Positions 18,003-25,704 of a stretch of DNA of 64,000 nt are shown here, piece by piece. This DNA is from an uncultured Paracoccaceae bacterium (GTDB lineage Bacteria > Pseudomonadota > Alphaproteobacteria > Rhodobacterales > Rhodobacteraceae). Each line of letters opens with the position of its first letter. The stretch's first letter is position 1. The position numbers were made by a program, and so were the translations under genes. The notes under the pieces are model-generated. The model did not search any database. It saw only the letters and a program-made list of their open reading frames with translations, and was not told where the DNA came from. Where the stretch lies: NCBI GenBank assembly GCA_947498645.1, contig CANMKS010000001.1, forward strand, positions 310,001 through 374,000. The letters are read 5' to 3'.

Positions 18003-19193
18003 TTGAGTTTTCAAAATCCAGTATTCATTCCCGGCCCGACGAATATGCCCGAAGCTATTCGCAAGGCCTGCGATATGCCGACAATTGATCACCGCTCCCC
18101 GTTGTTTGGGCAAATCCTGCATCCCGCCCGTGCAGGCGTTCAGGAAATCCTGAAATCGGACAGCGCCGAGATCTTCATTTTCCCATCTACCGGCACAGGC
18201 GGCTGGGAAACAGCAATCACCAACACGTTGTCCGCAGGTGACACCGTCCTTGCCGCGCGCAATGGCATGTTCAGCCACCGCTGGATTGATATGTGCCAGC
18301 GCCATGAACTCGACGTTCAGATTGTGGACGCACCGTGGGGCCATGGCCTGCCTGCGGATCGTTACACAGAGATTCTGGCCGATGACAAAGAGCATAAGAT
18401 CAAGGTTGTGCTTGCCACGCACAATGAAACCGCAACCGGCGTGAAATCCGATATTGCCGCAGTGCGAAAGGCGTTGGATGATGCAGGCCACCCCGCTCTG
18501 CTTTTTGTGGATGGTGTCAGCTCAATCGGATCCATGGATTTCCGCTTTGACGAATGGGGCGTTGATATTGCCGTGACGGGTTCGCAAAAGGGCTTCATGC
18601 TGCCTGCTGGTCTGGCCATCCTTGGTTTCAGCCAAAAGGCGCTGGACGCAAACAAGACTGCCGGGCTGCCGCGCACGTTCTTTGATATTGCGGATATGAC
18701 CAAAGGTTACGCGGCGAATGCATACCCATACACACCAGCTGTTGGCCTGATGAACGGCCTTCTGCTGGCCACTGAAACATTGCTGAAAGAAGGTCTCGAC
18801 AACGTCTTTGCCCGTCACACACGTATCGCTTCCGGTGTACGTGCGGCTGTCAATGCATGGGGGTTGGAGCTTTGCGCCGCGACACCTGACGTCTATTCTG
18901 ATACAGTCAGTGCAATCAAAACACCCGACGGCTTCAACGCCACTGATATCGTGACACATGCAGCCGAGAAATACGGCGTTGCTTTTGGTGTCGGCCTTGG
19001 TGAAGTCGCGGGCAAGGTGTTCCGGATCGGTCACCTGGGCAGCATGACAGACGTCATGGCCCTTTCAGGGATCGCCACGGCCGAGATGTGCATGGTGGAC
19101 CTCGGCCTTGATATCCAACTCGGCTCTGGTGTTGCCGCAGCGCAGGAAGTCTACCGCAGCACAACCGGCGTCGCACTAAAGGATGCAGCGTGA
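18003..19193 (+). CDS. bhcA: BhcA, aspartate:glyoxylate aminotransferase
   Basis: 396 residues, PLP-dependent class V aminotransferase. In the beta-hydroxyaspartate cycle it transfers the amino group of aspartate to glyoxylate, giving glycine and oxaloacetate. The start is TTG at 18003 (reads SFQNPVFIPGPTNMPEAIRK after the initiator), with GGAGG at 17991-17995, 7 bp upstream; the GTG at 17952 would add 17 residues lying over the promoter region. Motifs: PGPTNMPE, STGTGGWE, VDGVSSIGSMDF and the PLP-lysine region VTGSQKGFMLPAGLA. First gene of bhcABCD; its stop overlaps the bhcB start. Confidence 0.94.
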   Translation: MSFQNPVFIPGPTNMPEAIRKACDMPTIDHRSPLFGQILHPARAGVQEILKSDSAEIFIFPSTGTGGWETAITNTLSAGDTVLAARNGMFSHRWIDMCQRHELDVQIVDAPWGHGLPADRYTEILADDKEHKIKVVLATHNETATGVKSDIAAVRKALDDAGHPALLFVDGVSSIGSMDFRFDEWGVDIAVTGSQKGFMLPAGLAILGFSQKALDANKTAGLPRTFFDIADMTKGYAANAYPYTPAVGLMNGLLLATETLLKEGLDNVFARHTRIASGVRAAVNAWGLELCAATPDVYSDTVSAIKTPDGFNATDIVTHAAEKYGVAFGVGLGEVAGKVFRIGHLGSMTDVMALSGIATAEMCMVDLGLDIQLGSGVAAAQEVYRSTTGVALKDAA

Positions 19194-20164
19194 TGAAAGA
19201 CCAGGGCGACATGTATATCCCCACTTATCAGGACATGCTTAATGCGCACGAACGCATCAAACCACACATAAGCCGCACACCGATCCGCACGTCGGACTAC
19301 CTCAATGACCTGACCGGCGCACAACTGTTCTTTAAGTGTGAGAACTTTCAAGAGCCAGGCGCCTTCAAGGTGCGTGGCGCATCCAACGCGGCATTCGGGC
19401 TGACTGACGAACAGGCCAAAAATGGTGTGGCGACCCACTCATCCGGCAATCATGCCTCTTGCCTTAGCTATGCCGCGATGCGCCGGGGTATCCCATGCAA
19501 CGTGGTGATGCCACGCACCGCACCGCAAGCCAAGAAAGACACCGTGCGCCGTTATGGTGGTGTGATCACAGAATGTGAGCCCTCAACAACGTCGCGCGAA
19601 GACGCATTTGCGCGCGTACAGGCCGAAACGGGGGGCGATTTTGTCCACCCTTACAACGATCCGCGCGTGATTGCAGGTCAGGGTACATGCGCCAAGGAAT
19701 TCATGGAGCAAGTTGACGGGCTGGAAATGATGGTGGCACCGATTGGCGGTGGCGGCATGATATCGGGGACGTGCCTGACACTTTCAACGCTCGCACCCGA
19801 AGTGCAGATCATCGCATCAGAGCCAGAGCAGGCTGATGATGCCTATCGCAGTTTCAAGGCCGGACATATCATCGCTGATGATGCACCCAAAACCATCGCC
19901 GACGGCCTGCTGGTGCCGCTGAAAGAGCGGACCTGGCACTTTGTGTCCAACCACGTCACCGACATCTACACCGCCTCTGAGCAAGAGATCATCGACGCGA
20001 TGAAGATCACCTGGAAGCACCTGCGGATCGTGATGGAGGCCAGCTCTGCTGTGCCGCTCGCCACGATCCTCAAGAACAAAGAGAAATTCGCCGGTAAGCG
20101 CGTTGGCGTGATCATCACCGGCGGCAACGTAGACCTGGACAAGCTACCTTGGATGCAAGGTTAA
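19193..20164 (+). CDS. bhcB: BhcB, beta-hydroxyaspartate dehydratase
   Basis: 323 residues, fold-type II PLP enzyme related to threonine dehydratase and serine racemase. It dehydrates (2R,3S)-beta-hydroxyaspartate to iminosuccinate. Motifs: ENFQEPGAFKVRGASNA with the PLP lysine, SSGNHASCLSYAA and the glycine-rich phosphate loop PIGGGGMISGT. The ATG at 19193 has AAGGA about 9 bp upstream and overlaps the bhcA stop (TGATG). GTG 19190 and ATG 19211 (MYIPTYQDML, preceded by AGGG) are alternatives; family alignment favours starting at or just before MYIPTY. Confidence 0.93.
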   Translation: MKDQGDMYIPTYQDMLNAHERIKPHISRTPIRTSDYLNDLTGAQLFFKCENFQEPGAFKVRGASNAAFGLTDEQAKNGVATHSSGNHASCLSYAAMRRGIPCNVVMPRTAPQAKKDTVRRYGGVITECEPSTTSREDAFARVQAETGGDFVHPYNDPRVIAGQGTCAKEFMEQVDGLEMMVAPIGGGGMISGTCLTLSTLAPEVQIIASEPEQADDAYRSFKAGHIIADDAPKTIADGLLVPLKERTWHFVSNHVTDIYTASEQEIIDAMKITWKHLRIVMEASSAVPLATILKNKEKFAGKRVGVIITGGNVDLDKLPWMQG

Positions 20165-20176
20165 AGGGAGAAAATC

Positions 20177-21340
20177 ATGAACGATATGAGCAACCTCAAA
20201 GATCTGGAAGTCGGTTATGACGTCCCTGCCCTGCCCGGCATGGATGAGGCCGACATCCAGACACCCTGCCTTGTGCTGGATCTGGACGCGCTAGAGCGTA
20301 ACATCGTCAAGATGGGCGATTTCGCCAAATCCCATGGCATGCGTCACCGCGTGCATGGCAAGATGCACAAATCTGTCGATGTCGCCATGTTGCAGGAAAA
20401 ACTGGGCGGGTCCGTGGGTGTTTGCTGTCAGAAGGTTTCCGAAGCAGAAGTCTTTGCCCGTGGCGGTATCAAGGATGTGCTGGTGTCCAACCAGGTGCGT
20501 CAGCCGGAAAAGATCGACCGTCTGGCACGTCTGCCCAAACTGGGCGCGCGCACCATCTGCTGTGTCGATGATATCGACAACGTGGCTGATCTCTCTGCGG
20601 CTGCGATGAAACATGGCACGCAGATCGAATGCCTCGTGGAAATTGACGTAGGTGCAGGCCGTTGCGGTGTGCAACACGGCCAGCCTGTTGTTGATCTGGC
20701 GAAGGCCATTGATGCAGCACCGGGCCTGAAGTACGCGGGTATCCAGGCCTATCAAGGCGCCATGCAGCACCTCGATTCATACAAAGACCGTCAGGCCAAG
20801 ACCCAGATCGCGATTGATCAGGTCGCAGAAACACTTGAGATGCTGAAAGCCGAAGGGATCGTAAGCGACATCGTTGGTGGCGGCGGCACAGGGTCATACT
20901 ACTTTGAAAGCGCCTCCGGCGTGTTCAATGAATTGCAGTGTGGGTCTTACGCATTCATGGACGCGGACTATGGCCGCATCCTCGACAAGGACGGTAACCG
21001 CATTGACCGTGGCGAGTGGGAGAACGCGCTGTTCATCCTGACGTCCGTCATGAGCCACGCCAAGGCCGACAAAGCCATCGTTGACGCAGGCCTGAAGGCG
21101 CAGTCAGTGGATAGTGGCCTGCCCACCATCTTTGGCCGCACGGATGTAGAGTATGTGAAATGTTCGGACGAGCATGGCGTTGTGGCAGACCCGGACGGTG
21201 TGCTGAAGGTCAATGACAAGCTCATGCTGGTCCCCGGCCACTGTGACCCGACCTGCAACGTGCATGACTGGTACGTTGGCGTAAGGGGCGGCAAGGTCGA
21301 AACGCTGTGGCCTGTCTCTGCGCGCGGCAAAGCCTACTGA
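20177..21340 (+). CDS. bhcC: BhcC, beta-hydroxyaspartate aldolase
   Basis: 387 residues, DSD1/D-threonine-aldolase-like fold-type III PLP enzyme. It condenses glycine and glyoxylate to (2R,3S)-beta-hydroxyaspartate. The N-terminal barrel has the PLP-lysine region VHGKMHKSVDVAM (K62 by analogy with the HxK pattern of D-threonine aldolases). The C-terminal beta domain carries the metal site PGHCDPTCNVHDW. A strong AAAGGGAG Shine-Dalgarno lies 8 bp upstream; the gap to bhcB is 12 bp. Third gene of the operon. Confidence 0.94.
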   Translation: MNDMSNLKDLEVGYDVPALPGMDEADIQTPCLVLDLDALERNIVKMGDFAKSHGMRHRVHGKMHKSVDVAMLQEKLGGSVGVCCQKVSEAEVFARGGIKDVLVSNQVRQPEKIDRLARLPKLGARTICCVDDIDNVADLSAAAMKHGTQIECLVEIDVGAGRCGVQHGQPVVDLAKAIDAAPGLKYAGIQAYQGAMQHLDSYKDRQAKTQIAIDQVAETLEMLKAEGIVSDIVGGGGTGSYYFESASGVFNELQCGSYAFMDADYGRILDKDGNRIDRGEWENALFILTSVMSHAKADKAIVDAGLKAQSVDSGLPTIFGRTDVEYVKCSDEHGVVADPDGVLKVNDKLMLVPGHCDPTCNVHDWYVGVRGGKVETLWPVSARGKAY

Positions 21341-21361
21341 CACGCTTTTCCCTCCTTACTC

Positions 21362-21409
21362 CGGTCGCTCATCGCGAATACGGCCCGCATGGGTTTCGAT
21401 GAGCGGCCG
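21362..21409 (+). other. Strong intercistronic hairpin between bhcC and bhcD
   Basis: CGGTCGCTCATCG (21362-21374) pairs with CGATGAGCGGCCG (21397-21409): 13 base pairs in RNA with a single G-U, around a 22-nt loop. It is not followed by a U tract, so it is unlikely to be an intrinsic terminator. The 3' arm ends 18 nt before the bhcD ATG. It may act in mRNA processing or stability, or in setting BhcD level. Confidence 0.7.
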
Positions 21410-21427
21410 CAAAAGAAAGACCAAGAC

Positions 21428-22393
21428 ATGATTATCGTTCCCGAACGCGAGATTGCAGACCTGATGACCCGCGCGGCGGCCTTTGATGCTGTCGAAAAGG
21501 TGTTTGCCGCCATGGCATCAGGCGACGCCTACAACTTCCCCGTCGTCCGCGAGGCGATCGGCCATGAAGACGCACTATATGGTTTCAAAGGTGGGTTTGA
21601 CCGGGCGGGTCTGACGCTGGGCCTCAAGGCTGGCGGCTATTGGCCGCACAATCTCGAAAAGCGTGATCTGATCAATCACCAGTCCACCGTGTTCCTGTTC
21701 GATCCCGACACTGGCAAGGCCAAGGCCATGGTTGGCGGCAACCTGTTGACCGCACTGCGGACGGCGGCGGCATCCTCTGTCTCAATCAAGCATCTGGCAC
21801 GTGATGACGCCAAGGTCATGGGCATGGTCGGGGCGGGCCATCAGGCCACGTTTCAATTGCGTGCGGCTCTTGAGCAGCGCGCATTCGACAAGGTGATCGG
21901 CTGGAACTACCACCCCGAGATGCTGCCAAATATCGAAAAGGTCGCCAATGAAGCAGGCCTGCCCTTTGAAGCTGTCGATCTGCCCGGCATGGCCGAAGCG
22001 GATGTCATCATCTCGATCACCTCTGCTTTTGCGCCATCCTTGATGGCCGATCACGTCAGTGCCGGCACCCATATCGCCTGCATGGGCACAGACACCAAGG
22101 GCAAGCAGGAAGTTGAAGCGGCGCTGTTGAAGCGCGCAACGGTCTTTACGGATGAGGTGGCACAATCCATTTCCATCGGCGAGGCCCAGCATGCTGTGGC
22201 CGAAGGCCTGATTTCGGAGGCTGACGTTCATCAGATCGGCGCAGTGATCAACGGCACACATGCAGGGCGCGACAGCGCGGATGATATCACCTTGTTTGAC
22301 GGCACCGGCGTGGGTCTGCAGGATTTGGCCGTTGCGGCAAGTGTCGTGGAGCTTGCCGTCGCAAAGGGGATCGCAATCGAAGTCGATTTCTAA
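21428..22393 (+). CDS. bhcD: BhcD, iminosuccinate reductase
   Basis: 321 residues, ornithine cyclodeaminase/mu-crystallin family. It reduces iminosuccinate to aspartate with NAD(P)H and closes the cycle. The start is ATG 21428 (MIIVPEREIADLMTR); an in-frame ATG at 21389 lies inside the intercistronic hairpin loop and is unlikely. Motifs: LKAGGYWPHN, GGNLLTALRTAAASS, the Rossmann loop GMVGAGHQATFQLRA, ITSAFAPSL and FDGTGVGLQDLAVAA. The Shine-Dalgarno is weak (AAAGA), so structure upstream may control its translation. Last gene of bhcABCD. Confidence 0.93.
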   Translation: MIIVPEREIADLMTRAAAFDAVEKVFAAMASGDAYNFPVVREAIGHEDALYGFKGGFDRAGLTLGLKAGGYWPHNLEKRDLINHQSTVFLFDPDTGKAKAMVGGNLLTALRTAAASSVSIKHLARDDAKVMGMVGAGHQATFQLRAALEQRAFDKVIGWNYHPEMLPNIEKVANEAGLPFEAVDLPGMAEADVIISITSAFAPSLMADHVSAGTHIACMGTDTKGKQEVEAALLKRATVFTDEVAQSISIGEAQHAVAEGLISEADVHQIGAVINGTHAGRDSADDITLFDGTGVGLQDLAVAASVVELAVAKGIAIEVDF

Positions 22394-22407
22394 AGGGGGC
22401 AAGCGCG

Positions 22408-22432
22408 TAAGGTGGGTTTCAACCCACCCTAC
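22408..22432. repeat. Short palindromic repeat after bhcD (GGTGGGTT/AACCCACC family)
   Basis: GGTGGGTT (22411-22418), a 2-nt loop, AACCCACC (22421-22428), with outer GTA/TAC bases and one bulge. The same core words recur at 38188-38257, so this is a dispersed genomic repeat. It may also stabilise or terminate the bhc transcript, although no U tract follows. Confidence 0.7.
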
Positions 22433-22464
22433 CTGCAACTTTGCCCTTTCCCCCGCCTCCTGAT

Positions 22465-22480
22465 TTGTTAGCGTTAACAA
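22465..22480. promoter_or_regulatory. LacI-family-type operator upstream of the alpha-glucosidase
   Basis: TTGTTAGCGTTAACAA is a 16-bp near-perfect palindrome with a central CG, the classical form of LacI/GalR-family operators, 20 bp upstream of the alpha-glucosidase start. The cognate regulator is not in the window; AglR/SusR-type regulators of alpha-glucoside use are likely candidates. Confidence 0.55.
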
Positions 22481-22499
22481 AACGCGAAGGAATGCAGTG

Positions 22500-24116
22500 A
22501 TGCGCGAGTGGTGGCGGGATGCGGTGATCTATCAGATCTATCCGCGCTCTTTTCAGGACGACGATGGCGACGGGATTGGAGACCTCAAAGGGATCACCCG
22601 CCGCCTGCCCCATGTGGCTTCGCTTGGGGTGGATTGTATCTGGCTGTCACCCATCTTTACCTCGCCACAAAAGGACATGGGCTATGACGTGTCCAACTAC
22701 ACGGATATTGACCCGCTTTTTGGCACACTCGCCGATTTCGATGCGCTGATCGCGCGCGCACATGAATTGGGCCTGAAAGTGATCACCGATCAGGTGTTGT
22801 CCCATACCTCTGACCAACACCCCTGGTTTCGCGAAAGCCGGGTCAGCCGCGACAACCCCAAGTCCGATTGGTACGTCTGGGCTGATCCGCTGGCCGATGG
22901 ATCACCTCCCACCAACTGGCACAGCCATTTCGGCGGCCCGGCATGGGAATTCGACCCGCAGCGTGGGCAGTATTACCTGCACAATTTTCTGGCAGCACAG
23001 CCTGACCTGAATTTCCACAACCCTGACGTCGTCGATGCAATCCTTGAGACCTGCCAATTCTGGCTGGACCGGGGGCTGGATGGCTTCCGCCTTGATACGG
23101 TGAACTACTACTTCCACGACCAAAAACTGCGCTCTAACCCACCCGCACAGGCCAGGCCGCAGGTTATGGCGACCGACCTTTATGGGATGCAGGACAACAT
23201 CTACAACAAAACCCGGCCAGAAAATCTGGGTTTTCTGGAAAAGCTGCGCAAGCTGACCGACCAATACGATGATATCATGATGGTTGGTGAAGTCGGTGAA
23301 ATGGGTAACCGCTCGATCCAGATCATGGGTGAATACACTGCCGGGACCAGCCGCATTCATATGGCCTATAGCTTTGCCATGCTCGGCCCCGATTTCGCGG
23401 CCGATCATTTTCGCAGTTGTATCGAAGGCTTTCAGTCCGGCGCGCCTGATGGTCATCCCAAGTGGTCCTTCAGCAACCATGACGTCCCCCGCCATGTCAC
23501 CCGCTGGGCTGATCATGCAGTCAGCGACGCCGCCATCGCGCGCATGGCCTGTGCCATGCTAATGAGCTTTGAGGGCACGGTCGGCATCTACCAAGGTGAA
23601 GAGCTGGGGCAGACCGAGACAGAGCTGACCTATGAAGAACTGACCGACCCGCCCGCGCTGCGCTATTGGCCTGCGGTCAAAGGGCGTGACGGCTGCCGCA
23701 CGCCGATGGTTTGGGAGAAGGGCGCGCCTCATGCTGGGTTTTCGATTGCTGCGCCATGGCTGCCCGTCAAAGATCCACAAGCGGAGAAATCCGTCGATAC
23801 CCAAGACGGGACACCTGATAGCATCCTTCAGTTCTACCGCGCGATGATCGGCTTTCGAAAGGCCCAGCCTGCGCTAACGCGCGGTAAGACAACCTTTGTA
23901 TCGTTGGCCGAGCCTGTGTTGGCTTTCCACCGGATCAGTGATGAGCAGCGTATCACCTGTGTGTTCAACTTGTCGAAGGATGACCACCAACTGCGCGCCA
24001 TTGGCGATGCTGCAATCCTCGGGCCGCATCACGCAAAATTGGACGGGTCACAGCTTACCTTGCCCGGCAATGGTTTTGTGTTTCTTGAAAACACAGCCGA
24101 TCTGGAAATCACCTAG
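22500..24116 (+). CDS. aglA: GH13 alpha-glucosidase (oligo-1,6-glucosidase/AglA-like)
   Basis: 538 residues, cytoplasmic glycoside hydrolase family 13. Conserved regions: DQVLSHTSDQHPWF, the nucleophile in GFRLDTVN (D199), the acid/base in MVGEVGEM (E264) and the transition-state stabiliser in FSNHDVPR (D328). The sequence QIYPRSFQDDDGDGIGDLKGI is typical of alpha-glucosidases. The start is ATG 22500, with GAAGGA about 10 bp upstream; GTG 22497 is the alternative. It hydrolyses alpha-glucosides such as maltose, trehalose or sucrose. It stands alone without the usual aglEFGK transporter. Confidence 0.92.
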   Translation: MREWWRDAVIYQIYPRSFQDDDGDGIGDLKGITRRLPHVASLGVDCIWLSPIFTSPQKDMGYDVSNYTDIDPLFGTLADFDALIARAHELGLKVITDQVLSHTSDQHPWFRESRVSRDNPKSDWYVWADPLADGSPPTNWHSHFGGPAWEFDPQRGQYYLHNFLAAQPDLNFHNPDVVDAILETCQFWLDRGLDGFRLDTVNYYFHDQKLRSNPPAQARPQVMATDLYGMQDNIYNKTRPENLGFLEKLRKLTDQYDDIMMVGEVGEMGNRSIQIMGEYTAGTSRIHMAYSFAMLGPDFAADHFRSCIEGFQSGAPDGHPKWSFSNHDVPRHVTRWADHAVSDAAIARMACAMLMSFEGTVGIYQGEELGQTETELTYEELTDPPALRYWPAVKGRDGCRTPMVWEKGAPHAGFSIAAPWLPVKDPQAEKSVDTQDGTPDSILQFYRAMIGFRKAQPALTRGKTTFVSLAEPVLAFHRISDEQRITCVFNLSKDDHQLRAIGDAAILGPHHAKLDGSQLTLPGNGFVFLENTADLEIT

Positions 24117-25039
24117 AAGCGGATTTCAAACGCGGCACCCGGCTGATCCAGCAGCCGTATTTCTGCGCCCTGCACCTGCAAAATGCGCTGCACAATCGGC
24201 AGGCCCATACCCGTGCCACCCTTCGCGCGGCGGGTGGTAAAGAACGGATCAAAGATGCGGTCACGATTGCCGGGGCTGATGCCAAGGCCATCGTCGCTGA
24301 TCAGCAGGCGGCCCTGTTGCAGTTCAAAGCGAACCTTGGTCGCACCATGCGCCAGTGCGTTACCAATCATATGTGTCGCAACAAGGCCCAAGACATCAGC
24401 CGAGAGCGGGACAATCCCATCTGCAACCACCTCTGCAACAGGATTATCACGCAGGACGTCAGACAGGCGGCACGCCCCGTCCGGCATCGGCTCTTGCGCC
24501 TGCGCCAATGCCCGTTGTCCATCCAACAGCGCATCCATCCGTGCGGTTGCGTCACTGATCCCCGCCAGCAGTTTCGTCCGATCCTGCGGCGCAAGATCAG
24601 GATCATCCAGCAGCTCTGCCGCGCCCTGGATGATGGTAAGCGGTGATTTCAACTCATGTGTCACGTGATCCGCGTAAGATCGCAAAACCGCTTCACGCCC
24701 GCGCAAGCGCTCTGTCATCTCGATCACTGCTTGTCCCAGTTGGGAAAACTCGGGCGTGCCGAAATGTGTGGGCGGTGCATCCGCTCCTTCGTGCCGGACA
24801 AACCCGGTCAGTTCCCGCACCGGGCGCAAGACCAGCCGCCACAATAGCCAGCCCAGTACAAGCGTGGCAATCAACGCCATCCAACCGATCAACCAGGTCG
24901 TCTCGGCCCAGCCAAGCACACCGCCCGCTACCCGAAAATAGCCAACGCCAATCAGCGGCAGCAAAAACACCGTCGCAAGCGTACCACCAAGCACCAGCGC
25001 CAGGGGTGGCCGCCATTTTCGGATCACCCGCCGCGACAT
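24113..25039 (-). CDS. Membrane sensor histidine kinase
   Basis: 308 residues. Two N-terminal transmembrane helices (about 12-36 and 48-70) enclose almost no periplasmic domain. A HAMP-like segment follows, then the H box DHVTHELKSPL (H128), the N box HMIGNALAHG, the G1 box ISDDGLGISP and the G2 box GGTGMGLPIV. The short sensor suggests it reads a membrane or intramembrane signal, or works with the multi-spanning protein two genes upstream. It overlaps the response-regulator gene by 16 bp. Its 3' end overlaps convergent aglA by 4 bp. Confidence 0.92.
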   Translation of the reverse strand: MSRRVIRKWRPPLALVLGGTLATVFLLPLIGVGYFRVAGGVLGWAETTWLIGWMALIATLVLGWLLWRLVLRPVRELTGFVRHEGADAPPTHFGTPEFSQLGQAVIEMTERLRGREAVLRSYADHVTHELKSPLTIIQGAAELLDDPDLAPQDRTKLLAGISDATARMDALLDGQRALAQAQEPMPDGACRLSDVLRDNPVAEVVADGIVPLSADVLGLVATHMIGNALAHGATKVRFELQQGRLLISDDGLGISPGNRDRIFDPFFTTRRAKGGTGMGLPIVQRILQVQGAEIRLLDQPGAAFEIRF

Positions 25040-25704
25040 GCACCCATCCGAATGCCGACCCCATGGACGGTATCAATGGCGTCGGGACAACCCGCCGCCG
25101 CCAGCTTGCCCCGCAAGTTGCGCAGGTGGCTGTCCATTGTGCGATCGCTGACGTGGATGTTGGTGCCATAGATTGCGTCGACCAGTTGCGGGCGTGACAT
25201 CACGTGGTCCGGTCTTGCTATCAACCGTTCAAGCAGGTCCATCTCGCGGGCTGTCAGGGTCACTTGGGCGTCGTTTACATGGCACAGATGACGCGCCGGA
25301 TCGACGCTGAGTACACCGCGCCGCATGACATTCTGCGCATCTGCCGCACCCTGCGTCCGCTTGAGGATCGCGCGGATCCGCGCCACCAGTTCGCGTGGCG
25401 AAAACGGTTTCGAGACATAGTCATCCGCACCCAGTTCCAACCCCACAATGCGGTCAACCTCATCGCTATGGGCTGTCAAAAACAGGACCGGCACATCGGA
25501 GGTTTTGCGCAGAGTACGGCAGACTGCAAGCCCGTCCATCTCTGGCATCCCGATATCAAGCACGATCAGGTCGGGTTGCAGGCTTTGCGCCGTTTCCAGC
25601 GCCGCCCGTCCGTCACCCGCTTCGGCCACGGCAAAACCTGCCTGCGCCAAGGCAATCCGCACGACATCGCGAATCTGGGCATCATCATCTGCAACCAGGA
25701 TCAT
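25024..25704 (-). CDS. OmpR/CreB-type response regulator
   Basis: 226 residues. The receiver domain has the acidic pocket DDD (6-8), phospho-acceptor D50 (LIVLDIGMPEMDG), the Thr switch (FLTAHSD) and Lys in VSKPFSPREL. A C-terminal winged-helix DNA-binding domain follows (LTAREMDLLERLIARPDHVMSRPQLVDAIYG, HVSDRTMDSHLRNLRGKL, given in parts). It is the partner of the overlapping sensor kinase and overlaps the membrane-protein gene by 4 bp. Targets are not visible; autoregulation of the three-gene operon is likely. Confidence 0.93.
   Translation of the reverse strand: MILVADDDAQIRDVVRIALAQAGFAVAEAGDGRAALETAQSLQPDLIVLDIGMPEMDGLAVCRTLRKTSDVPVLFLTAHSDEVDRIVGLELGADDYVSKPFSPRELVARIRAILKRTQGAADAQNVMRRGVLSVDPARHLCHVNDAQVTLTAREMDLLERLIARPDHVMSRPQLVDAIYGTNIHVSDRTMDSHLRNLRGKLAAAGCPDAIDTVHGVGIRMGACRGG

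Noticed and set aside
18003-22393. Reading the cluster as general serine/threonine metabolism (threonine dehydratase, D-threonine aldolase, ornithine cyclodeaminase)
   Set aside because: The combination and order of all four families with a divergent IclR regulator is specific to the beta-hydroxyaspartate cycle.
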